NCBI GenBank assembly: GCA_028278545.1
Contig: JANQED010000167.1
Location: 1-64,000 of the forward strand
Origin: Anaerolineales bacterium
GTDB taxonomy: Bacteria; Chloroflexota; Anaerolineae; Anaerolineales; UBA11858
Length of the DNA stretch: 64,000 nt
Direction of reading: 5' to 3'
In this document: positions 52,766 through 62,862 of the stretch, piece after piece
Layout: each line of letters begins with the position of its first letter
Position numbering within the stretch: the stretch's first letter is position 1
Program-made: the position numbers and the translations under genes
Notes under the pieces: model-generated
Seen by the model: the letters and a program-made list of their open reading frames with translations, nothing else
Database searches by the model: none
What the model was told of the DNA's origin: nothing

Positions 52766-54802
52766 TCACGCCGGAACCAACTCCTTCTCCGGTCGCACAT
52801 CCCATAGAATGCCCTCGATCTGAGATAGCAACTGGTCATTCGTGAAGTGGGCGCCGCTGATGATACCGCTGGGGCAGGCCGCAACACAGGTTCCACAACC
52901 CTGGCACAAGGCGGTGATGACTTCCGAGACCTGGCGGTCTTCGTGGAAGATAATCGCATTGTAGGGGCACATATTGTTGCAGATCTTGCAGCCAGAGCAG
53001 TCGTCCTGGTTGATCGTTGCCCGCACCGGTTCCATCATCACAGTGCCGAGGTTGATCAGGCCGGCCACGCGGGCCGCCGCTGCCGCACCTTGCGCCACGC
53101 TGTCTGGGACATCTTTGGGTCCCTGGCAGGCGCCGGCGATATAAATACCGTCGGTCATGGTTGCAACAGGGTCCAGCTTGGGGTGACGTTCCACGAAGAA
53201 GCCGTCGAAGTCGCAGCCCATCTTGAAGAGCTGGGAAACCTCCCGGGAGTCCTCTCGGGCCTCCATCGCTGGGCTTAGGATCACCATATCGACAGGGATG
53301 CGTCGCTGACGGCCAATCAGAGTGTCCTCGACCTGCACGATCAGCTTACCCTCTTCTTCGGGGATGCGAGCGGCGTCGGTTACCTCTGCCACCTTGCCCC
53401 GGATGAAGTTGGTCTCCTCTTCGAGCAGGCGGTTGTAGAATTCCTCGTAACCCTTGCCAGGGGTGCGCATGTCGATATAGCAGTTGTAGACCTCAGCCTC
53501 GGGGATGCGCTCGTGAACCAGGTGGGCGAATTTCAGCGAGTACATGCAGCAAATCTTGGAGCAGTACTTGTGATAATTCTCATCGCGCGAGCCCACGCAG
53601 TGGACGATCGCGACGCTCTTGGGGCTGCTTTCCATGTCCCGGAGCACGATCTTGCCCTCGGTGGGGCCAGCCGCGTTGACCATGCGCTCGAATTCCAGGC
53701 TGGTGAACACATTGGCTAATCGACCGTAACCATATTGCGGAATTTGCTTGACGTCGAAGAGATCGTAGCCTGTGGCTAAGATGATGTTGCCCACTTCGAA
53801 GGTCAGGATTTCATCCTCTTGCTCGAATTCAATCGAATTCGGTTCGGTGGGGCAGAAAAGCTGACAGGCCTTGCACTTACCTCTCTGGAAGTAAACGCAA
53901 TTCTCTTTGTCGATCACTGGGTACTTGGGCACTGCCTGGGGGAACGGGCGATAGATCACCTTGCGCTCGCCGATCCCGGCCTCGAAGATGTCATCGACGA
54001 CTTTGAAGGGGCACTTTTCGATGCAGATACCGCAGCCGGTGCAGTGCTCCTCGTTGACGTAGCGCGCTCTCTTGCGGACGTTGACGGTGAAGTTGCCTAG
54101 ATATCCATCAACTTTCTCAACCTCGCTCCAGGTGAGCAAGGTGATATTGGGATGCTGACCAACATCGACCATCTTGGGGGTCAGAATACAGGCCGAACAG
54201 TCCAGGGTGGGGAAGGTTTTATCCAGTTGAGCCATATGGCCGCCGATGGATGGTTCTCTTTCCACCAGATAAACGTGATGCCCGGCATCTGCCAATTCTA
54301 AGCCCGCGCTGATACCGGCGATGCCCCCACCCACAATCAGGGTGTTGGGGTTGATCTCCACAGGCAGTTGCTCCAGGGGTTGGTGATGCACCACACGTTC
54401 AACAGCAGCATTGGTGAGAGCTTTTGCCTTGAGGGTTGCTGCCTCCTCATCATCGGTGGTCCAGGAGTCGTGCTCGCGGATATTAGCCATCTCGAACATG
54501 AAGGGGTTCAGCCCTCCGCGTTCGCAGGCCGTTCTAAAGGTTTTTTCGTGCATGTGGGGTGAACAGGATGCCACCACAATTTTGGTCAGACCCTTTTCCT
54601 TGATGTCTTCTTCAATCAAGTCCTGACCCAGGCTGGAACACATGAACTTATAGTCGCGTGATACCGTGACGTTTGGTTGCTTGCCAGCCCATTCGGCGAC
54701 CTCCTCTACATCTACGACTTTGGCGATGTTCGTGCCGCAGTGGCAGATATAGACTCCAACCCGTTCATCTAGCTCAGGGTTTGCACTTGCTTTATCACTC
54801 AT
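52766..54802 (-). CDS. hdrA: Heterodisulfide reductase subunit A (HdrA-like, FAD)
   Basis: The 678-residue flavoprotein is the bifurcating core of Mvh-Hdr. The N-terminal domain has CHCGTNIAKVVD and SCSPHMHEKTF. An FAD-binding GGGIAGISAGLELA lies near residue 156, with DCSACILTPKM. A ferredoxin insertion CTGCGICIEKCP and a C-terminal pair of [4Fe-4S] motifs (CSGCKICNNMCP, CQGCGTCVAACP) follow. FAD at this site can split H2 electrons between ferredoxin and the HdrBC acceptor. The ATG follows GGAGA. Confidence 0.96.
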   Translation of the reverse strand: MSDKASANPELDERVGVYICHCGTNIAKVVDVEEVAEWAGKQPNVTVSRDYKFMCSSLGQDLIEEDIKEKGLTKIVVASCSPHMHEKTFRTACERGGLNPFMFEMANIREHDSWTTDDEEAATLKAKALTNAAVERVVHHQPLEQLPVEINPNTLIVGGGIAGISAGLELADAGHHVYLVEREPSIGGHMAQLDKTFPTLDCSACILTPKMVDVGQHPNITLLTWSEVEKVDGYLGNFTVNVRKRARYVNEEHCTGCGICIEKCPFKVVDDIFEAGIGERKVIYRPFPQAVPKYPVIDKENCVYFQRGKCKACQLFCPTEPNSIEFEQEDEILTFEVGNIILATGYDLFDVKQIPQYGYGRLANVFTSLEFERMVNAAGPTEGKIVLRDMESSPKSVAIVHCVGSRDENYHKYCSKICCMYSLKFAHLVHERIPEAEVYNCYIDMRTPGKGYEEFYNRLLEEETNFIRGKVAEVTDAARIPEEEGKLIVQVEDTLIGRQRRIPVDMVILSPAMEAREDSREVSQLFKMGCDFDGFFVERHPKLDPVATMTDGIYIAGACQGPKDVPDSVAQGAAAAARVAGLINLGTVMMEPVRATINQDDCSGCKICNNMCPYNAIIFHEDRQVSEVITALCQGCGTCVAACPSGIISGAHFTNDQLLSQIEGILWDVRPEKELVPA

Positions 54803-54866
54803 AGGTCTTCTCCTATTTGAAATCCATTCCCTTCACTTCGTAGAATGGATTGTTGGGCCTCCTTTG

Positions 54867-55733
54867 TTAGAACTCGCCAAAGATAGGCGCTGCTGAAACC
54901 AATTCCTTGCCAATACCTAACTTTCTCTTCGACATCCCCAGGGCCAGCCCGAGGAGTTGGGTGAAGTAAATGACCGGTACTCTGAAATCTGTGCCAAATT
55001 CCTCATTGACTTGCACCTGGTAGCATTCCAGATTGACCTGGCAAAGCGGGCAGGCCGTCGCGATGACATCTACCTCGCTCTCGACGGCGCTGTTGAGCAA
55101 TACCCGAACCATGTCGAGGGCTGCGTGGCGGCTGGTCATGATCAGTGAGCCTCCACAGCAGCGCAACCTCTCGGGGTAATCTGCCGCCTCGGCGCCCATC
55201 GCGGAGATCAGCTCCTCAAAGAATTGCGGGTTTTCGATCTCCTCGCCGTTCTTTCGAGGCCGGACGATCTGGCAGCCATAGTACGGGGCCACGCGCAGAC
55301 CTTCCAAAGGCTTGGTGACTTTTTCTTTTACCCCGTCTACACCAACTTCGTTGACAAATATGTCTATGATGTGATGGACATTGATCTTACCGTTGAACTG
55401 CAGGTCGTCCTCTTCGAGAGCGTAATTGATGTGCTCGGCGATGTCGGGGTCTGCTTTGAAATATTTGTTGGTGAAGTAGGCGTTCTTGTAGCAGGCGCTG
55501 CAAGGAGCAACGAGGTCCAGGCCTTCTTTCTCGGCCATAGCCAGATTTCGAGCTGTGAGGGTATAAGCCAGAAGCTGATCGACGTGGAAGTATGTGGTCG
55601 CACCACAGCAGTTCCAGTCGTCCAGTTCCTGTAGCTCCACGCCCAAAATCTTGGATGTCTCCATGGAGGAGTTGTTGTAACTCAGGGCTATTTTCTCAAG
55701 GGAACAACCTGGGAAATATGCGTACTTCTTCAT
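54867..55733 (-). CDS. hdrB: Heterodisulfide reductase subunit B (HdrB-like)
   Basis: The 288-residue protein has two CCG domains. These are GCSLEKIALSYNNS with WNCCGATTYF and APCSACYKN, then YYGCQIVRP with LRCCGGSL and TACPLCQVNLECYQ. In methanogens these cysteines hold noncubane [4Fe-4S] clusters that reduce the CoM-CoB heterodisulfide. Bacteria lack that substrate, so the natural acceptor here is unknown. It overlaps hdrC by four bases. Confidence 0.95.
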   Translation of the reverse strand: MKKYAYFPGCSLEKIALSYNNSSMETSKILGVELQELDDWNCCGATTYFHVDQLLAYTLTARNLAMAEKEGLDLVAPCSACYKNAYFTNKYFKADPDIAEHINYALEEDDLQFNGKINVHHIIDIFVNEVGVDGVKEKVTKPLEGLRVAPYYGCQIVRPRKNGEEIENPQFFEELISAMGAEAADYPERLRCCGGSLIMTSRHAALDMVRVLLNSAVESEVDVIATACPLCQVNLECYQVQVNEEFGTDFRVPVIYFTQLLGLALGMSKRKLGIGKELVSAAPIFGEF

Positions 55734-56293
55734 TTTCCACCTCCCACCGGAATGATGCGGCGGATGACTTCCTTGAAGTTATCTAGCCTCTTGATCCGGG
55801 TCGGTAGAACCGGCATTCTGCCTTTTAGCATCATCTGGGTACCCATGTAAGCCTCTTGGAGGACCTCTTTGATCCCCATACTGAACATGTAGGTTGGTGC
55901 CAGGACGGGCTCGAAAGACCTCCCATTGTTGACGATGGTCTTTACGAAAGTTTCGGAGAATGTCGGACCGACAAGATCATCGCTGTACGTTTTATGCCAG
56001 ATGGAATAGCGTTTGACCGCATACATTGCCTCAGCGATATCGATTTTTGCTGGGCATCTCACAGTGCAGTGATAGCATGATGCGCAAAACCAGTAAGTGT
56101 TGCAGTTCAGTACATCTTCTTTGAGATTCGCGTTGATCATACCAATCAGCCGCCGAGGTGTTTGGTCCATGAATTGGACTACAGGGCAGGTGCCCGAGCA
56201 AGTTCCACACTGTATGCAGTTCTTTAAGGGGCTTCCTTGTGAGGCGTACAGCAGGTTGGAAATTTCTTGGCTGAATGTAGGTTTAACTGCCAT
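55730..56293 (-). CDS. hdrC: Heterodisulfide reductase subunit C (HdrC-like)
   Basis: The 187-residue protein has two [4Fe-4S] motifs, CIQCGTCSGTCPV and CASCYHCTVRCPAKIDIAE, and wires HdrA to HdrB. It precedes hdrB in the transcript, overlapping it by four bases. It follows the single-domain response regulator by nine bases, suggesting one operon from the signalling genes into Hdr-Mvh. Confidence 0.94.
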   Translation of the reverse strand: MAVKPTFSQEISNLLYASQGSPLKNCIQCGTCSGTCPVVQFMDQTPRRLIGMINANLKEDVLNCNTYWFCASCYHCTVRCPAKIDIAEAMYAVKRYSIWHKTYSDDLVGPTFSETFVKTIVNNGRSFEPVLAPTYMFSMGIKEVLQEAYMGTQMMLKGRMPVLPTRIKRLDNFKEVIRRIIPVGGGK

Positions 56294-56302
56294 TAGCTTT
56301 TC

Positions 56303-56716
56303 CTATTCCGCTTTCTTGTCCTTTGCTTCTTTTAGCAGGGCTTCAACTTTCTCTAAAAGCAAGTCGGGATCCACGGGTTTTTCGAGTAATTCGTCTGTCG
56401 GGAGGAAGCGCGGATGTACTGGTTGGCCTGGGAAAAGGAATGCAATCTGTTCCCGTACGCCGGTGATGATCAGAACCGGGGTCTCCCGTAGTACAGGGTC
56501 CTTGCTGATCTTCCTGGCGACCATAACACCTTCTGCTCCCCGTCCCATCATGATATCAAGCAGCAGTAGATCGTATTTGCCTGTTTCCAAAGCCTCGAAA
56601 CCGTCTTTTGGGTTATAGGCAACATCTACTTCATAATCTGCTTTTTCGAGGATTGACTTGATCCCATCGACGTAATCGGGATCGTCGTCAATGATTAGTA
56701 ACCTCGTTTGAGTCAT
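56303..56716 (-). CDS. Single-domain response regulator
   Basis: A 137-residue receiver domain with acidic pocket Asp10-12, acceptor Asp54 (LLLLDIMMGRG) and Lys in EKPVDPDLLL. A Lys/Glu-rich C-terminal tail follows. There is no output domain, so it acts by protein contact, perhaps on the kinase-bearing regulator encoded just upstream. It lies directly before hdrC. Confidence 0.9.
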   Translation of the reverse strand: MTQTRLLIIDDDPDYVDGIKSILEKADYEVDVAYNPKDGFEALETGKYDLLLLDIMMGRGAEGVMVARKISKDPVLRETPVLIITGVREQIAFLFPGQPVHPRFLPTDELLEKPVDPDLLLEKVEALLKEAKDKKAE

Positions 56717-56765
56717 AGGAACCTCCTTATTCCTAAAAATACATTGCGTAGTTCATTGGTGGTTT

Positions 56766-57863
56766 TCATTTTTCAAGTATGGGCAGATGGATTGTGAAGG
56801 AACTGCCTTTGCCTAGTTCGCTTTCTACGCTAATTGATCCATCATGAGCCTCGATAATGCGCCGGGTTATTGCTAAGCCGACTCCACTCCTCCTTTCACC
56901 TTCAACTTTTGATTTGCCAACATAAAAATCCTGAAATAAATTAGGTAAATCCTCTTTTGCAATACCGACACCATTGTCTGTTACCGTGATGAGGACATTG
57001 CCTCCTTCTTCTCTCGCATTGACTGACACATTTCCTTCGATTCGAGAGTATTTGACTGCATTACCGGTGATATTGGCAATCGCCTCGACCAAAGTGCCTT
57101 CGTCGCCATTGACAGGGGGCAACGATTCCGGGATCGAAGTTTCAATATCGATGGCTTTGCGAATGGCATGCTGCTGTGCGTTCTCAACGGCTTTGGCGAT
57201 GGCGGTTGCAATAGATACGGGTTCAAAATTGTCCCGGATGCTGCTGATATCTACCGAGACCGCCCGCAGCCAGGTGTTGATCAGTTTGACCAGATCGCCT
57301 ATGCGACCTTGCAGTCGTTTGAGCTTCTCTTTTTGCTCATCGCTCAGCTTTTCGTCTAAGTCGCCGGCCAGAGCGTACAAATTGGTCTGTACCGCGCCAA
57401 GGGGAGATTTCAATTCGTGAGAAACAATAGCCGCGAAATGCTCCCGCAGCATCTCTTTCTCTCTGCGCAGGGCAATGGTCTCTAGGGCAAATTTCCTTCT
57501 CTCTAAGCTGCGTTGGGTGATCAGGCGCAGCTGGTCGGGCGTGAATGGTTTGGGCAAGAAATCGTAGGAGCCTTTTTTCATGGCGTCCACAGCGGAGTCT
57601 ACTGTGGCGAAACCAGTGATCACGACGGTCACGATGGTGGGGTCATAGGCATGGATTTTTTCGAGCACCTCGAAACCGGAGATCCCAGGCATCTTCAAGT
57701 CCACAAACGCCAAGTCCGGTTGGAATTCTTCCAACAACTCCAGGCCGATATGCCCATTTTCGGCAGTTTTGATATCGTAGTCGTTCCTGGCTAAAATCTG
57801 GATGCAGGAATCGCGCACGATTTCCTCGTCGTCGATGATCAGGATTTTGGGGGTTTCATCCAT
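56766..57863 (-). CDS. Hybrid response regulator/histidine kinase
   Basis: The 365-residue protein joins an N-terminal receiver (acceptor Asp55 in LAFVDLKMPG) to a HisKA (IVSHELKSPLGAV, phospho-His149) and an HATPase with NITGNAVKYSR and SGVGLAITRRI. No membrane helix is present. An ATG four codons upstream is immediately next to GGAG, too close to be used, so the second ATG is chosen. The start overlaps the 3' end of the upstream sensor kinase gene, which suggests direct partnership. Confidence 0.91.
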   Translation of the reverse strand: MDETPKILIIDDEEIVRDSCIQILARNDYDIKTAENGHIGLELLEEFQPDLAFVDLKMPGISGFEVLEKIHAYDPTIVTVVITGFATVDSAVDAMKKGSYDFLPKPFTPDQLRLITQRSLERRKFALETIALRREKEMLREHFAAIVSHELKSPLGAVQTNLYALAGDLDEKLSDEQKEKLKRLQGRIGDLVKLINTWLRAVSVDISSIRDNFEPVSIATAIAKAVENAQQHAIRKAIDIETSIPESLPPVNGDEGTLVEAIANITGNAVKYSRIEGNVSVNAREEGGNVLITVTDNGVGIAKEDLPNLFQDFYVGKSKVEGERRSGVGLAITRRIIEAHDGSISVESELGKGSSFTIHLPILEK

Positions 57864-59865
57864 TATTTGGTGCATCTCCGTTTATGTTTACTGGTAACGC
57901 CACAATAAAGGTTGTACCGCTGCCGAGTTCGCTTTCTACGGAAATAGTGCCTTTGTGACCTTTGACGATCCCATAGCTGATCGCCAGGCCCAGCCCGGTT
58001 CCGTGCCCCACATCCTTGGTGGTGAAGAATGGGTCGAATATCTTCTTAAGATCCTCTTCGCTGATACCAGGCCCTGTATCCGAGAACGCGATTTCAATGC
58101 TGTCTTTGCGCTCGCTGTATCTGGTGCTGATATTCAAATATCCACTGCCTTCCATGGCTTCAGCAGCATTGACGATCATATTGATGAAGACTCGCTCGAC
58201 CTGTGCGGCGTCGATGATCGCCATGGGTAGGTCATCCTGGAAGTGTTTGACCACTTCGATGTTGTGGAACAGCGCCTGGTGTTCGACCAGGGAAACACAT
58301 TCATGGAGCACGTCGTGGACGTTGCACAAAGTCTTGTCGGGTTTTCTCTGGCGCGAGAAATCCAATAGCCCGCGGATGATATCTCTACAACGATTGGCTT
58401 GCCCGACAATTTTTTCGAGGGAGAACTGGGTCGTTGAATCGTTGCTGTCGCTGTCTTCGAGCAGCAAATGGGAGAAAGTCACAATGCCCTGCAGGGGGTT
58501 GTTCAGCTCGTGGGCTATATTGGCGGACAATTGCCCTACGAGCGCTAATCGCTCTGACTCCATGATCTTCTGTGTGGCAAAATCTTTCAGTTGCTCGTCG
58601 CGTCTCTTAAGCGCCTGAGCCATGGCGTTGAATGAATCGGCCAGATACTGTAGTTCGTCATTGGTCGTGATGGCGACATTTGCATCCAGATTGCCGTCAG
58701 CTACTTCTTTGGATGCGGTGACCAGTTTGTTGATTGGCACCAGAATTCGCTGGCCGACGAAATAAGCGACGGCCATAGTCACCATAGCTCCGATGATGCT
58801 GATCACAAGAAATGTGATTACAGTCTGTCTTTGGATATCTGAATACTTCTGCTCGAGAATCCCGACATACAAGATGCCAATGATGCTATCGTATACGTCT
58901 CGAATGGGCTCATAAGCGGTGATGTACCAGTTGTTGACGACATAGGCCCGATCGATCCAGGGCTCGCCTTGCACGATGACCTGGTTGTAGACCTCCTCGG
59001 AAACTCGAGTGCCGATTGCCCTGGAGCCATCTTCATTTTTTACGTTGGTTGAAATCCTGACATCGTCCAGGAAGATCGTTGCCGTGCCAATATCCTGTCC
59101 TTTGTAGATCACATTCTCATAGACCGTGTGCTTGACTTTGTCAACGATCTGGTGGTTTTTATTGAGTAAAACGCCGCCGTAGACAACACCAAGCAAATTG
59201 TCTTCATAATCGAAAATCGGTGCGGCGGCTTTTAACATCATTCCATTGGTCAGTTCTGTCTCTTCGATCGGGCGGGCCAGAGGGGTATCGATCAGATTGA
59301 TATGCGCCTGCCCGGCGAGCTCAGGGGTATCTTTAGCCAAATCCTCACCACTTACTATAATGGTGGCCGCGGCAGGTTCTTTTCGGTTGAGAACCGAATG
59401 GATAATCTCGTCGTGCCCCTGATTGTCGCCGACGAGATCGGGATTGCAGGTGCGGATCAAGACGTAGCCATACTGATCGGTGATGGCCAGCACATCAAGG
59501 TTTTCTAGTTTTTTGATCCTTGTTAGCTCATCGAATGCCGCATCGAAGTCTTTTGTAGAAAACGCGTCTTTTAGGAAGAAACGCTGAGCAGTGTGTCGAA
59601 CGGCACTATCGATGTGATTAAGCTCACTGAGATATATTTCTCTGGCACTGTTGAGATCGTTGCGCACCTTTTCTTGTGCTTCAGTCAAGATCAAATCGCT
59701 GATCAGTTGTACTCCGACCACCATAAAGACGGCGCTGATGATAACGATAATCAGCAAGAAGCTCAATATGAGCTTTGTCGCTATCGGAATTCTGATCTTG
59801 CGCAGGTAGGGAATGTCGATCACCGGTTTGCGCTGATCAGAGATCGTCTTGGTGGCACTGGTCAT
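57856..59865 (-). CDS. Membrane sensor histidine kinase with extracytoplasmic Cache-like domain
   Basis: The 669-residue protein has two helices (about 26-50 and 345-370) that bracket a Cache-type sensor domain of about 290 residues. A HAMP segment, coiled coil, HisKA ([12 protein letters not shown], phospho-His near 453) and HATPase ([13 protein letters not shown]) follow. The Cache domain probably binds a small organic ligand outside the cell. The gene lies between the Etf-linked oxidoreductase and the hybrid kinase, so it may tune the Hdr-Mvh genes. Confidence 0.91.
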   Translation of the reverse strand: MTSATKTISDQRKPVIDIPYLRKIRIPIATKLILSFLLIIVIISAVFMVVGVQLISDLILTEAQEKVRNDLNSAREIYLSELNHIDSAVRHTAQRFFLKDAFSTKDFDAAFDELTRIKKLENLDVLAITDQYGYVLIRTCNPDLVGDNQGHDEIIHSVLNRKEPAAATIIVSGEDLAKDTPELAGQAHINLIDTPLARPIEETELTNGMMLKAAAPIFDYEDNLLGVVYGGVLLNKNHQIVDKVKHTVYENVIYKGQDIGTATIFLDDVRISTNVKNEDGSRAIGTRVSEEVYNQVIVQGEPWIDRAYVVNNWYITAYEPIRDVYDSIIGILYVGILEQKYSDIQRQTVITFLVISIIGAMVTMAVAYFVGQRILVPINKLVTASKEVADGNLDANVAITTNDELQYLADSFNAMAQALKRRDEQLKDFATQKIMESERLALVGQLSANIAHELNNPLQGIVTFSHLLLEDSDSNDSTTQFSLEKIVGQANRCRDIIRGLLDFSRQRKPDKTLCNVHDVLHECVSLVEHQALFHNIEVVKHFQDDLPMAIIDAAQVERVFINMIVNAAEAMEGSGYLNISTRYSERKDSIEIAFSDTGPGISEEDLKKIFDPFFTTKDVGHGTGLGLAISYGIVKGHKGTISVESELGSGTTFIVALPVNINGDAPNNG

Positions 59866-59883
59866 GTTTGGGTCCAACTGTGC

Positions 59884-61887
59884 TCACATCGCTTCGTGAA
59901 CTAACTCAATCAAATCCTTTACGATGATTTTTTCTTCTTGTCCGGTTGTTTTCACCGCATCGGCATACATGGTGACATCTTTGGGACAGGCCACTACGAA
60001 GGCGTCCACACCATCCAAAGCCACGGCCTCATTGATGCGGGATTCACTGGGGCGCTCTTCGATTTCGCCTTCCTCCATCCAGATGCGCCCGCCTCCGGCA
60101 CCGCAGCAGAAGCCGTCCTCGCGGTTGCGAGGCATCTCGACGATCTCGCAGCCGGTGGCTTCGATCACCCGTCGGGGCGCGTCATAGACGCCGTTGTAAC
60201 GGCCCAGGTAGCAGGGATCGTGGTAGGTGACCTTATAGCCCAGCTTCTTGCTGAACTTGATCTGACCTGAAGCGATCATCTGATCCAGCAGCTCACTGTA
60301 ATGCATAACCTTCCACTCGCCGTTCCCATTGGCGGGATACTCGTGCTTGAGGGTGTTGTAAGAGTGGGGGTCAGTGGTGACGATGGTCTCGAATTTGCTG
60401 CGGCTGAGCGCCTTGAGATTCTTCTCGACCAGCATCTCGAAGAGGCCCTCTTCGCCCACGCGGCGGACGTCATTGCCGGAGTGATTCTCGCCTTTGTACA
60501 GAATGCCGAAATCCAGATCAGCCTTTTGGAAGACATCGGCTGTCTTCAAGGTGATACCGGTCAGGGTAGGGCTGTAAGAAGCGTAATCGCCCACAAACCA
60601 CAGGTATTCAACCTGCTCTCTGCCGGCGTCTTTGACCTTGGGGTCAACGCCCTTTGCCCATCGGGCGCGCATACGGTCCGATTTGCCAAATGAGTTGCCG
60701 TAGCGGCCCAAATTGGAAAGCGCAGTCTGGAGTTCTGCATCTACCGCGCCTTCAATCACCAGGTGACGGCGCATATCTACAATCGTATCGACATGCTCGA
60801 CCAGCACCGGGCAGGCTTCCACGCACGCGCCGCAGGTGGTGCACGACCAGAGCACTTCTTCGGCGATCTTCTCGCCGACCAGATCGGGAGCGTCGCCGTT
60901 GCCGCCCATGACGGCCGCAGCATCAGCGCGCAAGGCATCCCGGACGCTCAGGATCAACTCTTTGGGGTTGAGTGGCGTGCCAGCCGCGTGAGCGGGACAA
61001 GCATCCTGGCAGCGCCCGCATTCGGTGCAGGCGTCGCCATCCAGCAGTTGCTTCCAGCTTAAATCGCTCAATTTGCTGGCATAGATTTGGTCGCCATCGG
61101 GGGTCAGGGGTATTGGCGCCAATTCGCCGGTGGGGCGGTCAAGCTTGGCGAAGAAGGCATTCAGCGGGCCGGTCAGCACGTGCAGCAAAGTGCCCACTGG
61201 CAAGGCGATGATCGTCCCGGCCACTGTGAGCAGGTGGAAGATCCATGCGACCAGGTGCCAGTTGGTCAACACTGCATCAGAAGCCCCGGTTGCGATCCAC
61301 AACTGCGCAACGATCCAGCCAGCCGGTGATGACCAGGCCCAGGCCGGTTGCTCGACGGCCAACCGGAAGGACTCGGTCAGCAATCCACCCAGGACAATCA
61401 CAGTGATCATCACCAATGAAAACGTAAATCCTGGATCGAGGGTCAGGCGTTTGGGCTTCTGGGAATAACGCCGGTAGATTGCCATCCCCACGCCCACCAG
61501 GAAGATGATGGTGAAGACGTCCAGGACGAATTTGTAGGCGAACAGCACATTGCCAAAAAGGAATTTGAAGAAGCGCTCGTGGATCGTCGTCAACGCCGTG
61601 CCCAAGAAAAAGATGAAATAGGCCCAGGCAATCGCCACGTGCATCACGCCAGGGTAGCGCTGGTTCAGCACTTTGGTCTGTACGATGGCGTATTGGATCA
61701 GCTTCCAGATTCGGATGTGCAGTTTGTCCCAGCGCGCTTCAGGCCTTCCTACTTTCCACCACAAACTTGCCCGCAGGTAGAAACGATAGAGCATGATCAA
61801 AGCAGCCCCGAACATGATCGTATAGACATACAGTTCCGGTGCCCCCCAATCATGGGGAATGCCCCAGTAATTTACTCGTTCAGGCAT
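59884..61887 (-). CDS. Membrane Fe-S oxidoreductase of the Etf:quinone (EMO) type
   Basis: The 667-residue protein has the same plan as the HdrDE-like protein: about six helices, two [4Fe-4S] motifs (CTECGRCQDACP near 284, CTTCGACVEACP near 346), then two CCG-type domains. The first CCG domain has lost its cysteines; the place of CCG reads HSG in ENHSGNDVRR. The second is intact (FCCGAGGGRIW near 590). It is encoded directly after EtfA, which points to electron transfer between EtfAB and the quinone pool. Confidence 0.9.
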   Translation of the reverse strand: MPERVNYWGIPHDWGAPELYVYTIMFGAALIMLYRFYLRASLWWKVGRPEARWDKLHIRIWKLIQYAIVQTKVLNQRYPGVMHVAIAWAYFIFFLGTALTTIHERFFKFLFGNVLFAYKFVLDVFTIIFLVGVGMAIYRRYSQKPKRLTLDPGFTFSLVMITVIVLGGLLTESFRLAVEQPAWAWSSPAGWIVAQLWIATGASDAVLTNWHLVAWIFHLLTVAGTIIALPVGTLLHVLTGPLNAFFAKLDRPTGELAPIPLTPDGDQIYASKLSDLSWKQLLDGDACTECGRCQDACPAHAAGTPLNPKELILSVRDALRADAAAVMGGNGDAPDLVGEKIAEEVLWSCTTCGACVEACPVLVEHVDTIVDMRRHLVIEGAVDAELQTALSNLGRYGNSFGKSDRMRARWAKGVDPKVKDAGREQVEYLWFVGDYASYSPTLTGITLKTADVFQKADLDFGILYKGENHSGNDVRRVGEEGLFEMLVEKNLKALSRSKFETIVTTDPHSYNTLKHEYPANGNGEWKVMHYSELLDQMIASGQIKFSKKLGYKVTYHDPCYLGRYNGVYDAPRRVIEATGCEIVEMPRNREDGFCCGAGGGRIWMEEGEIEERPSESRINEAVALDGVDAFVVACPKDVTMYADAVKTTGQEEKIIVKDLIELVHEAM

Positions 61888-61901
61888 CGTGTTCTCTCCC
61901 T

Positions 61902-62849
61902 TTACGCATCTTCAAGTGCTTCGAGCAGATAATCGATCAGATCGAAAAGATCGACTTCCGCGCCATATTTGGCGATATCGAAGATCGGCGCGCCGGGGTC
62001 GATGTTGACGGCGATGATGTTCTCGGCTTCTGCCATGCCTTCTACGTGTTCGGGGGCACCACTGATCCCCAGGGCCAGATAAAGTTTGGGCTTCACCAAC
62101 TGCCCAGACTTGCCGACCATCCGGGGCGTGGGCAGCCAGCCTTGATCCACAACTGGGCGCGAAGCGCATACTGCTCCGCCCAATAGCTCGGCCAACTCCT
62201 CGGCCAGTTCGATGTTGTCCTCGGTTTGGATGCCCCGTCCGATGGCGATGAGCACATCCTCTTGGGTGATGTCCACATCGGCGACTTCGGGTTCGATATA
62301 TTCTTTCAGCGCCACTCTCAGGTCGGCTACATCTACGGCGACTGGCGTGACCTCAGGAGAGCCACCCTGGCCCTCTTCGGGCTTGTAACCGCCGGGGATC
62401 ATGGTGATGAGGGTGGTCGTATCGGCCAAATTGCTCTCGGTCATGATCTTCCCGCCGCAGATTTGGCTGACGATCATCCCATCGTCGATTTTTAAGCAGG
62501 AGCTTACCAGGGGCAAGCCCAATCGAGCAGAGAGCACCCCGGCTACGTCGGTACCGATGGTTGTGCTGCCGAAAAACACCGCTCGGGGCGCGTTTTCGCG
62601 GATCAAACCGGCCAGAGCATTCTGATAAGCATCTGAAGTGAACTCAGCCAGGGCGGGATCCTCACCATAGAGCACTTTATCCGCGGCCAGATCACCGGCC
62701 AGCCCATCTGCATCTTGGCCGAGCAGAATCCCCACTACTTCTCCCCCGGTTTCTTGGGCCAGATCACGTGCCGCTGCCAGCATGATGTAGGAGATATCGG
62801 CAACTTGCTCGCGTACATGTTCGATTACTACATAAATGTCGTTATTCAT
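61902..62849 (-). CDS. etfA: Electron transfer flavoprotein alpha subunit
   Basis: The 315-residue protein has the C-terminal FAD domain with GRGIQTEDNIELAEELAELLG, SRPVVDQGW, KPKLYLALGISGAPEHVEGM and VNIDPGAPIFDIAKYG. The N-terminal domain resembles family members without an added ferredoxin. With EtfB it would collect electrons from acyl-CoA or other dehydrogenases. It lies 13 bases after etfB and 14 bases before the membrane oxidoreductase. Confidence 0.96.
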   Translation of the reverse strand: MNNDIYVVIEHVREQVADISYIMLAAARDLAQETGGEVVGILLGQDADGLAGDLAADKVLYGEDPALAEFTSDAYQNALAGLIRENAPRAVFFGSTTIGTDVAGVLSARLGLPLVSSCLKIDDGMIVSQICGGKIMTESNLADTTTLITMIPGGYKPEEGQGGSPEVTPVAVDVADLRVALKEYIEPEVADVDITQEDVLIAIGRGIQTEDNIELAEELAELLGGAVCASRPVVDQGWLPTPRMVGKSGQLVKPKLYLALGISGAPEHVEGMAEAENIIAVNIDPGAPIFDIAKYGAEVDLFDLIDYLLEALEDA

Positions 62850-62862
62850 CGCTCTCCTCCTC

